NCBI GenBank assembly: GCA_963205265.1 | Contig: CAUJJI010000115.1 | Coordinates: 1 to 61,668 of the forward strand | From: Pseudomonadota bacterium | GTDB lineage: Bacteria > Pseudomonadota > Alphaproteobacteria > Sphingomonadales > Sphingomonadaceae | DNA length: 61,668 bases | Reading direction: 5' to 3' | Shown here: one piece after another, positions 1-9,283 of the stretch | How positions within the stretch are numbered: the stretch's first letter is position 1 | Layout of the letters: each line of letters begins with the position of its first letter | Translations under genes and position numbers: made by a program | Notes under the pieces: model-generated | The model's input: only the letters and a program-made list of their open reading frames with translations | Told to the model about the DNA's origin: nothing | Databases searched by the model: none

Positions 1-36
1 ATCCGCACTGGCGAGGCCGGCGACACGGCTCTCTGA
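1..36 (+). CDS. C-terminal end of a PII signalling protein (GlnK/GlnB), partial
   Basis: The first 36 bases read in frame 1 as IRTGEAGDTAL followed by TGA. This matches the conserved C-terminus of PII proteins (IRTGE...AI/AL). The next gene is an ammonium transporter, and glnK-amtB is a classic operon in which the uridylylated trimer controls channel opening. Only 11 codons are visible, so GlnK versus GlnB rests on the context alone. Confidence 0.75.
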   Translation: MRTGEAGDTAL

Positions 37-58
37 CGCTCAACAGGAGGGATATACA

Positions 59-1477
59 ATGATCCGCAAACTGATTTCCGGCGTCGGAATGGCGGGAGCC
101 TCGCTGCTCACCGCCACCGCCGCTTTCGCGCAGGACGGGCCGATCAAGGCCCCTACGCCCGAACAAATGGCCGGCATGGTCGACAAGGGCGACACCAGCT
201 GGATGCTGGTCTGCTCGGTCCTCGTGCTGATGATGTCGATCCCGGGCCTCGCCCTGTTCTACGGCGGCCTCGTCCGGTCCAAGAACATGCTGAGCGTGCT
301 GATGCAGGTGTTCATGATCGTCGCGGTCACCGGTCTGCTCTGGTGCACCGTCGGCTACTCGATCGCCTTCACCAGCGGCGGCGACAACCACTTCTTCGGC
401 GGCCTGTCCAAGGCATTCCTGGCGGGCGTCGACGGCACGACTTTCGCCGCGACTTTCAGCAACAACGTCTACATCCCCGAATTCGCCTTCGTCGTCTTCC
501 AGATGACCTTCGCGATGATCACCCCGGCGCTGATCGTCGGCGCCTTTGCCGAGCGCGTGAAGTTCTCGGGCCTGATCGTCTTCGTCGTGCTCTGGTCGCT
601 CGTCGTCTACTACCCGATGGCGCACATGGTGTGGTACTGGGCCGGCCCGGACTTCCTGCCCGATGCCCCGACCGACTACGGCCTGATGTGGGGCTGGGGA
701 GCGCTCGACTTCGCCGGCGGCACCGTCGTCCACATCAACGCGGGCATCGCCGGCCTGGTTGGCGCCCTGATGATCGGCAAACGCATCGGCTTCCCCAAGG
801 AACCCATGCCGCCGCACTCGCTGGTGATGACCATGATCGGCGCCAGCCTGCTGTGGGTGGGTTGGTTCGGCTTCAACGCCGGCTCCAACCTGGAAGCCAA
901 CGGCGTGACCGGCGTGGCCTTCATCAACACCATGGTCGCGACCTGCGCTGCCGCGGTGAGCTGGGCTCTCGTCGAGCAGTTCCACCACGGCAAGGCCTCG
1001 ATGCTGGGTGCCGCCTCGGGCGCAGTGGCGGGTCTCGTCGCCATCACCCCGGCTTCGGGCTTCGCCGCACCGATGACCGCGATCGTGCTCGGCTTCGTCG
1101 TTTCGCCGATCTGCTACCTGTTCGTCACCAAGGTGAAGGGCATGTTCGGCTATGACGACAGCCTGGACGTCTTCGGCATCCACTGCATCGGCGGTATCGT
1201 CGGCGCCATCGCCACCGGCATCGTCGCCGATCCGGCGCTCGGCGGCCAGGGCTTCTTCGACTACACCGTCTTCCCGGCGGCGGTCGGAGAGTACGACATG
1301 GGCGCCCAGGTGATCACGCAGATCAAGGCCGTCCTCCTCACCCTGCTGTGGTCGGGCATCGGTTCCGCGATCCTCTACTTCGTTGTCGACAAGACCCTGG
1401 GCCTGCGTCCCTCGGCCGACGACGAGCAGCAGGGCCTCGACCTCTCCAGCCACGGAGAGCGCGCCTACAATTCCTAA
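59..1477 (+). CDS. amt: Ammonium transporter, Amt family
   Basis: This 472-residue inner-membrane ammonium channel starts with a cleavable signal peptide (about residues 1-24, ending AFAQDG), as in many proteobacterial AmtB proteins. About eleven hydrophobic segments follow. The two pore histidines are present in HINAGIAG and FGIHCIGGIVGA, and the family motif GAFAERVKFS is intact. A strong AGGAGG lies at 45-50, eight bases before the ATG. It follows the PII tail by 22 bases, so it is very likely glnK-amt, normally under NtrC control, although no NtrC or sigma-54 site is inside the window. A clear terminator follows at 1565. Confidence 0.97.
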   Translation: MIRKLISGVGMAGASLLTATAAFAQDGPIKAPTPEQMAGMVDKGDTSWMLVCSVLVLMMSIPGLALFYGGLVRSKNMLSVLMQVFMIVAVTGLLWCTVGYSIAFTSGGDNHFFGGLSKAFLAGVDGTTFAATFSNNVYIPEFAFVVFQMTFAMITPALIVGAFAERVKFSGLIVFVVLWSLVVYYPMAHMVWYWAGPDFLPDAPTDYGLMWGWGALDFAGGTVVHINAGIAGLVGALMIGKRIGFPKEPMPPHSLVMTMIGASLLWVGWFGFNAGSNLEANGVTGVAFINTMVATCAAAVSWALVEQFHHGKASMLGAASGAVAGLVAITPASGFAAPMTAIVLGFVVSPICYLFVTKVKGMFGYDDSLDVFGIHCIGGIVGAIATGIVADPALGGQGFFDYTVFPAAVGEYDMGAQVITQIKAVLLTLLWSGIGSAILYFVVDKTLGLRPSADDEQQGLDLSSHGERAYNS

Positions 1478-1564
1478 GGTTCCAGAGTTTGGCGGGGTTG
1501 GACTTCCTCCTCTCCTCCCCCAATCCCGCCATTCGTTGTTCCTCCTGCGAACAGCAGACTGAAA

Positions 1565-1596
1565 GGGCCGGAGCCAGCCGCTCCGGCCCCCTTTTT
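1565..1596 (+). terminator. Rho-independent terminator after amt
   Basis: A perfect 10-bp stem GGGCCGGAGC / GCTCCGGCCC with a five-base loop is followed by CC and five T residues. It lies 88 bases after the amt stop codon. Confidence 0.85.
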
Positions 1597-1643
1597 ATGG
1601 GGCGGTTCAGGGCGTGCCCGGGACCAGGCCCGAGGCGACGATC

Positions 1644-2072
1644 TCAGTCGCCCGCCGCCAGCATGTCGACCATCGCCCGCACCGGGCCGATGTCGTAGCC
1701 GGCCTGCGCCGCCTGCGCGGCGATCCGGGCCGGGTTGGCGCCGCGGCTGGCTTCGGCCAGCGCCCAGAGCAGAGTCGAGCGGGTACCGGAACGGCAATAG
1801 GCGAGGACCGGTCCCCGGGCTTCGGCCAGCGCCGCGCGCATCGCCTTGACCTGCCCCTCGCTGAAGCCTGCGTGGGTCACCGGGATCGCGACATAGGAGA
1901 GGCCGGCGGCCCGTGCCGCGGCCTCGATTTCCTCGCCCGGCGTCTGGTCTTCGCTTTCGCCTTCGGGGCGGTTGTTGATGATGAGCGCGATGCCCTGCGC
2001 CGCCGCCTCGGCGACTTCGGCGAGGCCGATCTGCGGGCTGGCGAAGACCGTGTCTGATATCTTGCGGAACAT
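1644..2072 (-). CDS. TIGR01244/DUF442-family sulfurtransferase (rhodanese/phosphatase fold)
   Basis: The 142-residue protein begins MFRKISDTVFASPQIG and carries a CRSGTRS active-site loop at about residue 91, the cysteine loop of the rhodanese/DSP-like fold. Family members are single-domain or fused to an MBL sulfur dioxygenase; this one is single-domain. The ATG at 2072 was chosen over longer frames because AGGAGAGGA sits just upstream and homology starts there. It is convergent with amt and divergent from the cold-shock gene. Its substrate is unknown; persulfide handling is the family expectation. Confidence 0.85.
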   Translation of the reverse strand: MFRKISDTVFASPQIGLAEVAEAAAQGIALIINNRPEGESEDQTPGEEIEAAARAAGLSYVAIPVTHAGFSEGQVKAMRAALAEARGPVLAYCRSGTRSTLLWALAEASRGANPARIAAQAAQAGYDIGPVRAMVDMLAAGD

Positions 2073-2234
2073 GGCGAGCGATCCTCTCCTGAGCTGTGCG
2101 GGCAGCGAGCATTCCGACCAGCGTCCTGTCGCATGGCGCCGCTTTGCCAGACTTGCTCGACAGCTGACAAGCGATGCCGTGTTGAACCGAAATGCAACAC
2201 AATCGGAATCTTCGGCCGCAGCGGCGTGATTCCG

Positions 2235-2262
2235 TTCGCTATTGCAGGCAAAAGCGTATAAG
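2235..2262 (+). promoter_or_regulatory. Candidate sigma-70 promoter of the cold-shock gene
   Basis: TTCGCT (2235-2240), a 16-base spacer and TATAAG (2257-2262) would give a 5' leader of about 110 bases before the ATG at 2382. Long leaders are typical of cold-shock mRNAs. The 309-base gap 2073-2381 between the two divergent genes holds nothing else that I can support. Confidence 0.35.
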
Positions 2263-2381
2263 CACTGTAGTGCAGGAAAGCGCCGTGCGGTTTGCGCACG
2301 CGCTTGCCCTGACGTCCGGTGCGCCTCGTCCACGCTGCCGGGTGAGGTAGAGCAGGGCGGAACGAAGGTATATTCGACAAG

Positions 2382-3047
2382 ATGGGTTTTGACAGAGGAC
2401 GTCGCGGTAGGGGACGCGACAAGCGGGACGGGTTCGGAGAGGATGGTTTCGATCCTTTCATGGGTGGACCTGACCGGTTCGGCGGCGGCGGAGACCGCTT
2501 CGGCGGCGGCGGCGGCGATCGTTTCGGCGGTGGCGGCGGTGGCGGCGGCGGAATGCCTGCGCAGGTCGTCGGCCAGGGCAAGGGAACCGTAAAATTCTTC
2601 AACGCCGGCAAGGGTTTCGGCTTCATCCAGCGCGATGAAGGCGGCGAGGACGTGTTCGTGCACATCAGTGCGGTGGAGCGCGCCGGCCTCGAAGGCCTGG
2701 GCGAAGGGCAGCAGCTCGAGTTCACGCTGGTCGACCGCGGCGGCAAGATTTCCGCCAGCGACCTGCAGATCGTCGGCGACGTGATCCCCGTCCAGAAGCG
2801 CGACGTCCAGCCGCAGCGGCAGCTGACCGGCGAAAAGGCGATGGGCACGGTGAAGTTCTTCAACTCGATGAAGGGCTTCGGCTTCATCACCCGCGACGAC
2901 GGGCAGCCGGACGCTTTCGTGCACATCAGCGCTGTCGAGCGTTCGGGCCTGTCCAGCCTCAACGAGGGCGACCGCCTGGAGTTCGATATCGAGGTCGACC
3001 GACGAGGGAAATACTCGGCGGTCAACCTGGTGCCGCGTCAGGGTTGA
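2382..3047 (+). CDS. Double cold-shock-domain protein with an Arg/Gly-rich N-terminus
   Basis: The 221-residue protein has two cold-shock domains, at about residues 66-125 ([15 protein letters not shown]) and 153-219 ([15 protein letters not shown]). Each carries RNP1 (KGFGFI) and RNP2 (VFVHIS) nucleic-acid-binding motifs. The first 60 residues are low complexity: an RG-rich stretch, then FGGGG repeats, resembling disordered RGG tails of RNA-binding proteins. It probably acts as an RNA chaperone or antiterminator. Two-domain CSPs are common in alphaproteobacteria; the long Gly-rich leader is less so. Confidence 0.93.
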   Translation: MGFDRGRRGRGRDKRDGFGEDGFDPFMGGPDRFGGGGDRFGGGGGDRFGGGGGGGGGMPAQVVGQGKGTVKFFNAGKGFGFIQRDEGGEDVFVHISAVERAGLEGLGEGQQLEFTLVDRGGKISASDLQIVGDVIPVQKRDVQPQRQLTGEKAMGTVKFFNSMKGFGFITRDDGQPDAFVHISAVERSGLSSLNEGDRLEFDIEVDRRGKYSAVNLVPRQG

Positions 3048-3107
3048 TCCCGTCGGCACGTGCTTTCGGGCATTTGACCGGAAGTACGCGACAGCATAAA
3101 CGCGCGC

Positions 3108-3148
3108 AAATGGCGGCCCTGGGCAGATAGTCCCGGGGGCCGCCATTT
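3108..3148 (+). terminator. Hairpin terminator after the cold-shock gene
   Basis: A perfect 12-bp inverted repeat, AAATGGCGGCCC (3108-3119) and GGGCCGCCATTT (3137-3148), is followed by a short T-rich stretch. It lies 60 bases after the stop codon. Confidence 0.7.
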
Positions 3149-3232
3149 GTCGTTTGCGATCGCGGCGACGCCGCACCGCTTCTTTTCGTCTCTGTCTCGA
3201 TGCCGAAATTCAGCAATGCAGGGGAATTTGAA

Positions 3233-4426
3233 ATGTCGATCACTCCGCTCATGCCAGTCTACGCCCGGTCCGAAGTGCGGCCCGTGCGCGGCGAGCACTG
3301 CCACCTGATCGGCGAGGACGGGCGGCGATATCTCGATTTCGCCGCGGGCATTGCCGTCAACGCCCTAGGCCATTCGCATGCCGGGCTGATCGGCGCGATC
3401 CAGCGCCAGGCAGCGACGCTGATGCATTGCTCGAATCTCTACGGCAGCCCGCAGGGCGAGCACCTGGCCCAGCGGCTGGTGGACATGACTTTCGCCGACA
3501 CCGTGTTCTTCACCAATTCCGGCGCGGAGGCGGTGGAATGCGCGATCAAGACCGCGCGCGCCTATCACCAGCATGCCGGCAACGAGGCGAAGTTCGAACT
3601 GATCACGTTCAACAACGCGTTCCACGGCCGTACCCTGGCGACGATCAGCGCGTCCAGCCAGGAGAAGATGCACGCGGGCTTCAAGCCGCTGCTGCCAGGC
3701 TTCCGCTACGTCGAGTTCAACGATCTCGAGGGCGTGAAGGCGGCGATCGGGCCGAACACGGCAGGCTTTCTGGTCGAGCCGATCCAGGGCGAAGGCGGCA
3801 TCAGGGTGGCCACGGACGCGTTCATGCGCGGACTGCGCCAGCTCGCCGACGAGCACGACCTGCTGCTGGTGCTCGACGAGGTGCAGTGCGGCGTCGCCCG
3901 GTCGGGCACCTTCTACGCCTACGAGCAATACGGCATCCTGCCCGACATCCTCGCCACCGCCAAGGGCATCGGCGGTGGCTTCCCGATGGGCGCCTGCCTG
4001 GCGACCGAGAAGGCCGCCCGCGGCATGGTCATCGGCACCCACGGCTCGACCTACGGCGGCAACCCGCTGGCCATGGCCGCCGGCGAGGCGGTGCTCGACG
4101 CCATTGCCGAGGAGGACATCCTGGCCAATGTCCGCGACAAGAACGCCAAGCTGGTCGCGCGGCTCGAGCAGTTCATCGGCAACTATCCCGACCTGTTCGA
4201 GGAAGTGCGCGGCCGCGGCCTGCTGCTCGGCCTCAAGCTGAAGATCGAACCGCGCCCCTTCGTCGCCCACTTGCGCGACGGCCACGGCCTGCTCACGGTC
4301 TCGGGAGGAGACAACACGATGCGCATCGTCCCGCCGCTGGTGATCGACGACAGCCATATCGACGAGTTCATGCAGAAGCTCTCGGCCGGCGCCGCGAGCT
4401 ATGTGCCCGCCGAGGTGGCATCGTGA
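3233..4426 (+). CDS. argD: Acetylornithine aminotransferase
   Basis: This 397-residue class-III PLP aminotransferase catalyses the transamination of N-acetylglutamate semialdehyde to N-acetylornithine in arginine synthesis. The PLP lysine is in ATAKGIGGG (residue 244). The cofactor motifs [17 protein letters not shown] and [12 protein letters not shown] are intact. I chose the ATG at 3233 ([10 protein letters not shown]), preceded by AGGGGA, rather than an ATG 33 bases upstream. Its stop overlaps the next start by four bases (GTGA), giving translational coupling to argF. Confidence 0.97.
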   Translation: MSITPLMPVYARSEVRPVRGEHCHLIGEDGRRYLDFAAGIAVNALGHSHAGLIGAIQRQAATLMHCSNLYGSPQGEHLAQRLVDMTFADTVFFTNSGAEAVECAIKTARAYHQHAGNEAKFELITFNNAFHGRTLATISASSQEKMHAGFKPLLPGFRYVEFNDLEGVKAAIGPNTAGFLVEPIQGEGGIRVATDAFMRGLRQLADEHDLLLVLDEVQCGVARSGTFYAYEQYGILPDILATAKGIGGGFPMGACLATEKAARGMVIGTHGSTYGGNPLAMAAGEAVLDAIAEEDILANVRDKNAKLVARLEQFIGNYPDLFEEVRGRGLLLGLKLKIEPRPFVAHLRDGHGLLTVSGGDNTMRIVPPLVIDDSHIDEFMQKLSAGAASYVPAEVAS

Positions 4427-5349
4427 CCCGACATTTCATCGATCTGTCCGATGCCGGCGGCGACGCCGTCGCGGCCATGCTGGGCGACGCGCTCGACCGC
4501 AAGGCGGCGCGGGCCGGGTGGCCGAAGGGCAAGCCCGACGCCGACGCGCCGCTCGCCGGCCGGGTCCTGGCGATGATCTTCGAGAAGAACTCGACGCGAA
4601 CGCGCGTTTCCTTCGACATGGCGATGCGCCAGCTCGGGGGCAGCGCGCTGGTGATGGAATCGGGCAGCACCCAGCTGGGCCGCGGCGAGACCGTCGCCGA
4701 TACCGCGCGGGTGCTGTCGCGGATGGTCGATGCCATCATGATCCGCACCGACGACCACGCCAAGATCGAGGAACTTGCCCGGCACGCCGACGTTCCGGTG
4801 ATCAATGGGCTTACCGATCTCTCGCACCCCTGCCAGATCATGGCCGACTTGCTGACGATCATCGAGCGGGGCCATGCCCTGCCCGGCCTGCAGCTTGCCT
4901 GGCTGGGAGACGGGAACAACGTCCTGCACTCGCTGGTCGAGGCGGCGGGGCTGATGAAGTTCACGATCCGCGTCGGGGGGCCCGCAGGCTATGAGCCGGA
5001 CGGCGGCTTCGTCGAACGCGCGCGCGCCGCCGGCGGTGAGATCCGTTTCACGCAGGATCCGCGCGAGGCCGTCGCCGGTGCCCAGGTGGTGGTCACCGAC
5101 TGCTGGGTGTCGATGGGCCAGGCCGGCGGCGAAGCCCAGATCGCCGCGATGCAGCCCTATCAGGTCAACGCCGCGCTGATGCAGGCGGCCGAGCCTGGGG
5201 CCCTGTTCATGCACTGCCTGCCTGCCCACCGCGGCGAGGAAGTGACCGACGAGGTCATCGACGGCCCCAACTCGGTGGTCTGGGATGAAGCCGAAAACCG
5301 CATCCACGCCCAGAAATCGGTGCTGCGCTGGGTGCTGGGGCAGCTGTGA
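4423..5349 (+). CDS. argF: Ornithine carbamoyltransferase
   Basis: The 308-residue cytosolic enzyme forms citrulline from ornithine and carbamoyl phosphate. All signature motifs are present: STRTR, HPCQ, the DGNN region, SMG and HCLP. It starts with GTG inside the argD stop (GTGA overlap) and its own stop overlaps the hslO start. argD-argF-hslO is therefore one tightly packed operon, an order seen in related alphaproteobacteria. Confidence 0.97.
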   Translation: MTRHFIDLSDAGGDAVAAMLGDALDRKAARAGWPKGKPDADAPLAGRVLAMIFEKNSTRTRVSFDMAMRQLGGSALVMESGSTQLGRGETVADTARVLSRMVDAIMIRTDDHAKIEELARHADVPVINGLTDLSHPCQIMADLLTIIERGHALPGLQLAWLGDGNNVLHSLVEAAGLMKFTIRVGGPAGYEPDGGFVERARAAGGEIRFTQDPREAVAGAQVVVTDCWVSMGQAGGEAQIAAMQPYQVNAALMQAAEPGALFMHCLPAHRGEEVTDEVIDGPNSVVWDEAENRIHAQKSVLRWVLGQL

Positions 5350-6257
5350 AGCGGCTCGGTGCCATCCCTGACGGCGAAACCGGCTTCGACCGGGTCCTGG
5401 CCTTTTCGATTCCGCAGCGCGATGCGCGGGGCCGGGTGGTCCGTCTGGGCCCGGTGCTCGATGAAGTCCTGTCGGCGCATTCCTATCCGACCGCGATCCG
5501 GCATCTGCTTGCCGAAGCTCTGGTGCTGACCGCATTGATGGGATCGCTGCTCAAGGAAGAGGACAGCCAGCTGACGATGCAGGCCCAGGCGACCGGCGGC
5601 ATCGTCGACCTGCTGGTCTGCGACTACCGGGCCGGGGAAATCCGCGGCTATGTCCGCCACGATGCCGAACGGTTGGCGGCGCTCAGCACCTTTCCCTCGC
5701 TGCGCGCCCTGTTCGGCAGCGAGGGCTATCTGGCGCTGACGTTCGATCTCGCCGCGACCGACCAGCGCTATCAGGGGATCGTGCCGCTCGAGGGTGAATC
5801 GCTGACCGCAGCCTGCCAGGTCTACTTCGGGCAGTCGGAACAGGTCCCGACGCTCATCCGCACCGGCGTGCGCTGGGACGGCCAGCACGCGATCGCAGGC
5901 GGGCTGCTCGTCCAGCACCTGGCCGAGGGCGAGGAAGGCCGCGATCGCCTGCATGTCCGCATGGACCACCCGGAATGGGAGCACGTCGCGACGCTTGCCG
6001 GAAGCACGCGCCAGGAAGAGTTGGTCGATCCCGATCTTTCGATGGAGGCGCTGGTCTGGCGCCTGTTCCACGAAGAGCCCGAAGTCCGGGTGGAACCGCT
6101 GCCGGCCCTGTCGCGCGGCTGCCGCTGCACCGCCGAGCGCTACGAGCAGTTGCTCGGCCGTTTCACCGAGGAAGACCGGCAGGACATGCGCGGCGAAGAC
6201 GGGCTGATCGCGATCGATTGCGCGTTCTGCTCGAAGATATTCAGAATAGCTGCGTAA
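5346..6257 (+). CDS. hslO: Hsp33 redox-regulated chaperone
   Basis: The 303-residue holdase is activated by oxidation. The C-terminal zinc switch is intact: CRC near residue 258, then CAFC about 30 residues later. It starts with GTG overlapping the argF stop by four bases, so it is translated from the arginine operon message. Confidence 0.95.
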   Translation: MKRLGAIPDGETGFDRVLAFSIPQRDARGRVVRLGPVLDEVLSAHSYPTAIRHLLAEALVLTALMGSLLKEEDSQLTMQAQATGGIVDLLVCDYRAGEIRGYVRHDAERLAALSTFPSLRALFGSEGYLALTFDLAATDQRYQGIVPLEGESLTAACQVYFGQSEQVPTLIRTGVRWDGQHAIAGGLLVQHLAEGEEGRDRLHVRMDHPEWEHVATLAGSTRQEELVDPDLSMEALVWRLFHEEPEVRVEPLPALSRGCRCTAERYEQLLGRFTEEDRQDMRGEDGLIAIDCAFCSKIFRIAA

Positions 6258-6374
6258 ACGCTCCGTTCATCGCTCCTGTGGCACGTCTTGACGCGCTATG
6301 TGGAGTCAAGACCATCTTCATGCCGGGTTTTCCGGACACGAGTCCGTCGTGAACGCTATGGAGCGTGCTCTGCG

Positions 6375-6782
6375 ATGACGAAGTGGCTGCGAAATCTCCT
6401 GGCGATGGCCGTCCTGGCCCTGGGCGTGGCCGTGCCGGTTGCCGGCCAGCGGCCGGCGCTGGCCATGCTCGACCAGCTCGAGCGCGGGCGGTGGGAAATC
6501 CGCATGCGCGACGAGGATCGCACCGTGCGCAGCCTCTGCCTCGGCGACGGGCGTCGGCTGATCCAGCTGCGCCATCCCGCGGCGACGTGCGAGCGCCTGA
6601 TCGTCGAGGACGATGCGAGCCAGATCACCGTGCAATATACCTGCCGCGGGCAGGGCTACGGCCGGACCCACATCCGCCGCGAGACCAACCGGCTGGTCCA
6701 GATCGACAGCCAGGGCATCGTCGACGGCTTGCCGTTCGCCTTCGCCGCCGAGGCCCGGCGCGTTGGGGATTGCACCGGCTGA
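6375..6782 (+). CDS. Small secreted protein, DUF3617-like
   Basis: The 135-residue protein has an N-terminal signal peptide or anchor (MTKWLRNLLAMAVLALG). Its mature part carries a WEIR... start and several cysteines, a pattern resembling DUF3617 periplasmic proteins. The ATG at 6375 is chosen because it begins the signal peptide; an upstream ATG at 6288 would add 29 non-hydrophobic residues. Function is unknown, and the family call rests on pattern only. Confidence 0.65.
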   Translation: MTKWLRNLLAMAVLALGVAVPVAGQRPALAMLDQLERGRWEIRMRDEDRTVRSLCLGDGRRLIQLRHPAATCERLIVEDDASQITVQYTCRGQGYGRTHIRRETNRLVQIDSQGIVDGLPFAFAAEARRVGDCTG

Positions 6783-6804
6783 CCTCTCGTCCTAGCCCGG
6801 CCTG

Positions 6805-7503
6805 ATGCAATTGCCATCTCAAGGTTCCGGGCGCGACGCGGTCGTGCTGCTGTCGGGCGGGCTCGATTCCATGGTCGTCGCGGGACTGGCCCGCGAGGCC
6901 GGGTACCGGGTCAATGCCCTGACCATCGACTACAACCAGCGGCATCGGCGCGAGCTCGAGGCAGCGAGGGCGATCGCCGCAGAGCTGGGCGTGGCGCGCC
7001 ATGTCGTGCTGCCGCTCGATCTGAGGCAGTTCGGCGGCTCGGCCCTGACCGACGACATCGCGGTGCCCAAGGGCGGCGTCGGCGCGGAGATACCGGTCAC
7101 TTACGTGCCGGCGCGCAATCTCGTCTTCCTCTCGCTCACGCTCGCCTGGGCGGAAGCGCTCGCTTCCCGCGACATCTTCATCGGCGTCAACGCGCTCGAC
7201 TATTCGGGCTATCCGGATTGCCGCCCCGAATTCATCGCGGGCTTTGCCGATCTCGCCAATCTCGCTACCAAGGCAGGAGCGGAGGGGGAGAGATTTGCCA
7301 TTCATGCACCGCTGCAGTTTCTCGGCAAGGCCGAGATCGCGCGCGAGGCGCATCGGCTGGGGCTCGACCCGGCGATGAGCTGGTCGTGCTACGATCCCCA
7401 GCCCGATGGCCGGCCCTGCGGACTGTGCGACAGCTGCCGGCTGCGCCGCGCCGGATATGCTTCGGCCGGGCTTGACGACGGGCTCGACTATGCCGCCGGC
7501 TGA
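6805..7503 (+). CDS. queC: 7-cyano-7-deazaguanine synthase
   Basis: The 232-residue ATP-dependent enzyme converts 7-carboxy-7-deazaguanine to preQ0 for queuosine. The PP-loop LSGGLDS is at about residue 16. The C-terminal zinc cysteines are all present (C-x9-C-x2-C-x2-C, around CGLCDSC). The following transporter gene starts 14 bases before the queC stop. No other queuosine gene is adjacent. Confidence 0.96.
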   Translation: MQLPSQGSGRDAVVLLSGGLDSMVVAGLAREAGYRVNALTIDYNQRHRRELEAARAIAAELGVARHVVLPLDLRQFGGSALTDDIAVPKGGVGAEIPVTYVPARNLVFLSLTLAWAEALASRDIFIGVNALDYSGYPDCRPEFIAGFADLANLATKAGAEGERFAIHAPLQFLGKAEIAREAHRLGLDPAMSWSCYDPQPDGRPCGLCDSCRLRRAGYASAGLDDGLDYAAG

Positions 7504-9031
7504 CGGCGTGGCTGCCCCGGCGCCACCGGAGAGCGAGCGCTACGGCTACTACGTGCTCGGCGTGCTGATGATGGTCTATGCGCTGAACTTCATCGACCGC
7601 CAGCTGATCACCATCCTCGCTCCCGATCTCAAGCGCGACCTCGGCATCAGCGACAGCGACTTCGGCTTTCTCTACGGGACCGCTTTCGGCGTGTTCTACG
7701 CGGTGTTCGGCATTCCGCTGGGCAAGCTCGCCGATCACTGGTCGCGCGTGCGGCTGTTGACCATCGGCCTGGCGCTGTGGTCGGCGATGACCGCCTGCTC
7801 GGGCCTCTCGCGCAATTTCGCACAGCTCGGTGCGGCGCGGATCGGCGTCGGCATCGGCGAGGCGACAGCCAGTCCCTGCGCCTATTCGCTGATCAGCGAC
7901 TATTTCCCGCCGCGCCGGCGAGCGACTGCGCTCGCGGTCTATTCCGCCGGGCTCTATGTCGGCGGCGGCATTTCCCTCTATTTCGGCAGCCGCATCGCCG
8001 CCGACTGGAATGCCTATTTCGCGGGGCAGGCCGCACCCTTCGGGCTGGTCGGCTGGCAAGTGGCGTTCCTCGCCATGGGCATTCCGGGTCTGCTGCTGTC
8101 GCTGCTGGTCGTGACTCTGCGCGAGCCGCCACGGGGCCGCTTCGATCCGCCGCAGGACGCAGTCGCGACGACGCCCGGCAGCCCGCTTGCCGATTTCGTC
8201 CGCTCGCTGGAAAGCGTGCTGCCGCCGTTCACGCTGCTCGCGGCGGCGCGCGCCGGCGGCCTGGGCTTCGCGATCAATGCCGGTGGCGCGCTCGTCGCCT
8301 GCCTGCTGGTCTGGTCGATGGCGACGCTGACCGGGGACTTCGTGCAGTGGGCCGCTTTCGCGCTGGGCTGCTATGCGGTGTTTTCCTGGGGGCAGAACCT
8401 TCGCCATGCGGACAGAACCACGTTCGATGCGGTCTGCCGCTCGCGCGCGCTCGTGGGCATCACGCTCGGCTATGGGCTGGTGACGATCGTCGGCTACGCG
8501 ATGACGGCCTTCGCGCCGCTCTATGCCATCGAAGTCCTCGGCGCCGATCCGCGCGAGGCCGGCTTCGTTCTGGGCGGGGCGGGCATGGCCGGGGGCATCC
8601 TCGGCGTCGTGGGTGCCGGCGCGCTGGCCGATCGTCTTGCCGACGGCGATCGCAATCATCGGCGAGTCTGGGTCATCGCCGGCACCGCGGTCGGTTCGGC
8701 GCTGCTCTATGCGCTGATGTTCACCGCCGCTTCGCGCCCGCTGTTCTACCTGCTCAACTTCATCGGCTGGATCTTCTTCGCCGGGACGCTAGGCGGCTCA
8801 TCCGGCGCCGTGGTCAACGCAGTGCCCGCGCGCGTGCGCGGCGTTGCTACCGCGGGCTTCGTGCTGGGCTCGACGCTGCTGGGCTTGGCGATCGGGCCCT
8901 ATTCGGCGGGCAAGTTCTCGACCCTATTGGGCGACCTCGGCTCCGGACTGCTGGTCCTGCTGGTCGTCGTACCCTTTGGGCTGGCGGCACTGCTGATGGC
9001 CGAGCGCGACCTGCGGCGCAGGGCGGCCTGA
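7490..9031 (+). CDS. MFS transporter, spinster-like
   Basis: This 513-residue inner-membrane permease has about 12 hydrophobic segments. N-terminal motifs (NFIDRQLITILAPDLK, GIPLGKLADHWSR, GIGEATASPCAYSLISDYFP) match the spinster-type MFS subfamily common in sphingomonads, many of which sit in catabolic regions. The ATG at 7490 lies inside queC in another frame, suggesting coupling. The substrate cannot be predicted, and overlap with queC is not by itself proof of a role in queuosine transport. Confidence 0.9.
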   Translation: MPPADGVAAPAPPESERYGYYVLGVLMMVYALNFIDRQLITILAPDLKRDLGISDSDFGFLYGTAFGVFYAVFGIPLGKLADHWSRVRLLTIGLALWSAMTACSGLSRNFAQLGAARIGVGIGEATASPCAYSLISDYFPPRRRATALAVYSAGLYVGGGISLYFGSRIAADWNAYFAGQAAPFGLVGWQVAFLAMGIPGLLLSLLVVTLREPPRGRFDPPQDAVATTPGSPLADFVRSLESVLPPFTLLAAARAGGLGFAINAGGALVACLLVWSMATLTGDFVQWAAFALGCYAVFSWGQNLRHADRTTFDAVCRSRALVGITLGYGLVTIVGYAMTAFAPLYAIEVLGADPREAGFVLGGAGMAGGILGVVGAGALADRLADGDRNHRRVWVIAGTAVGSALLYALMFTAASRPLFYLLNFIGWIFFAGTLGGSSGAVVNAVPARVRGVATAGFVLGSTLLGLAIGPYSAGKFSTLLGDLGSGLLVLLVVVPFGLAALLMAERDLRRRAA

Positions 9032-9139
9032 TCGTCGTCCACAAGGGCCGGCTCCATCGACCTGGAGTGATTTCGAGCCGGATGGAATCATCTGGCCTTT
9101 CGGAAATCACGACGAAACAAGGCGCGAGAGTCGGAAGCA

Positions 9140-9180
9140 CTCTAGCCAGCGGTCCCGGGTCCAGTCGGGGACCGCCCAAT
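9140..9180. repeat. Partial copy of dispersed palindrome family B
   Basis: AGCGGTCCCGGGTCCAG and the nearby GGGGACCGCC resemble the CGGTCCCGGGT...ACCCGGGACCG arms of the longer copies near 13.3, 26.2 and 56.5 kb. It lies in the gap between the convergent MFS and ompA genes. Confidence 0.5.
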
Positions 9181-9230
9181 CGTGCAGGAGGCGGATGGGA
9201 GGATCGCTTGCCGATCCCCTTGCGCCAATG

Positions 9231-9258
9231 AAAAAGGGGCCGGATTTCTCCGGCCCCC
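9231..9258 (-). terminator. Rho-independent terminator of the ompA-like gene
   Basis: On the minus strand a perfect 9-bp stem GGGGCCGGA / TCCGGCCCC with loop GAAA is followed by five T residues. It lies 26 bases past the stop codon at 9284. Confidence 0.85.
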
Positions 9259-9283
9259 TGATCGTTGTACCCTGTCGGGTCGC

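Noticed and set aside
3200..3232. Upstream ATG as argD start
   Set aside because: The extra 11 residues lack homology, and the better ribosome site AGGGGA is placed for the ATG at 3233.
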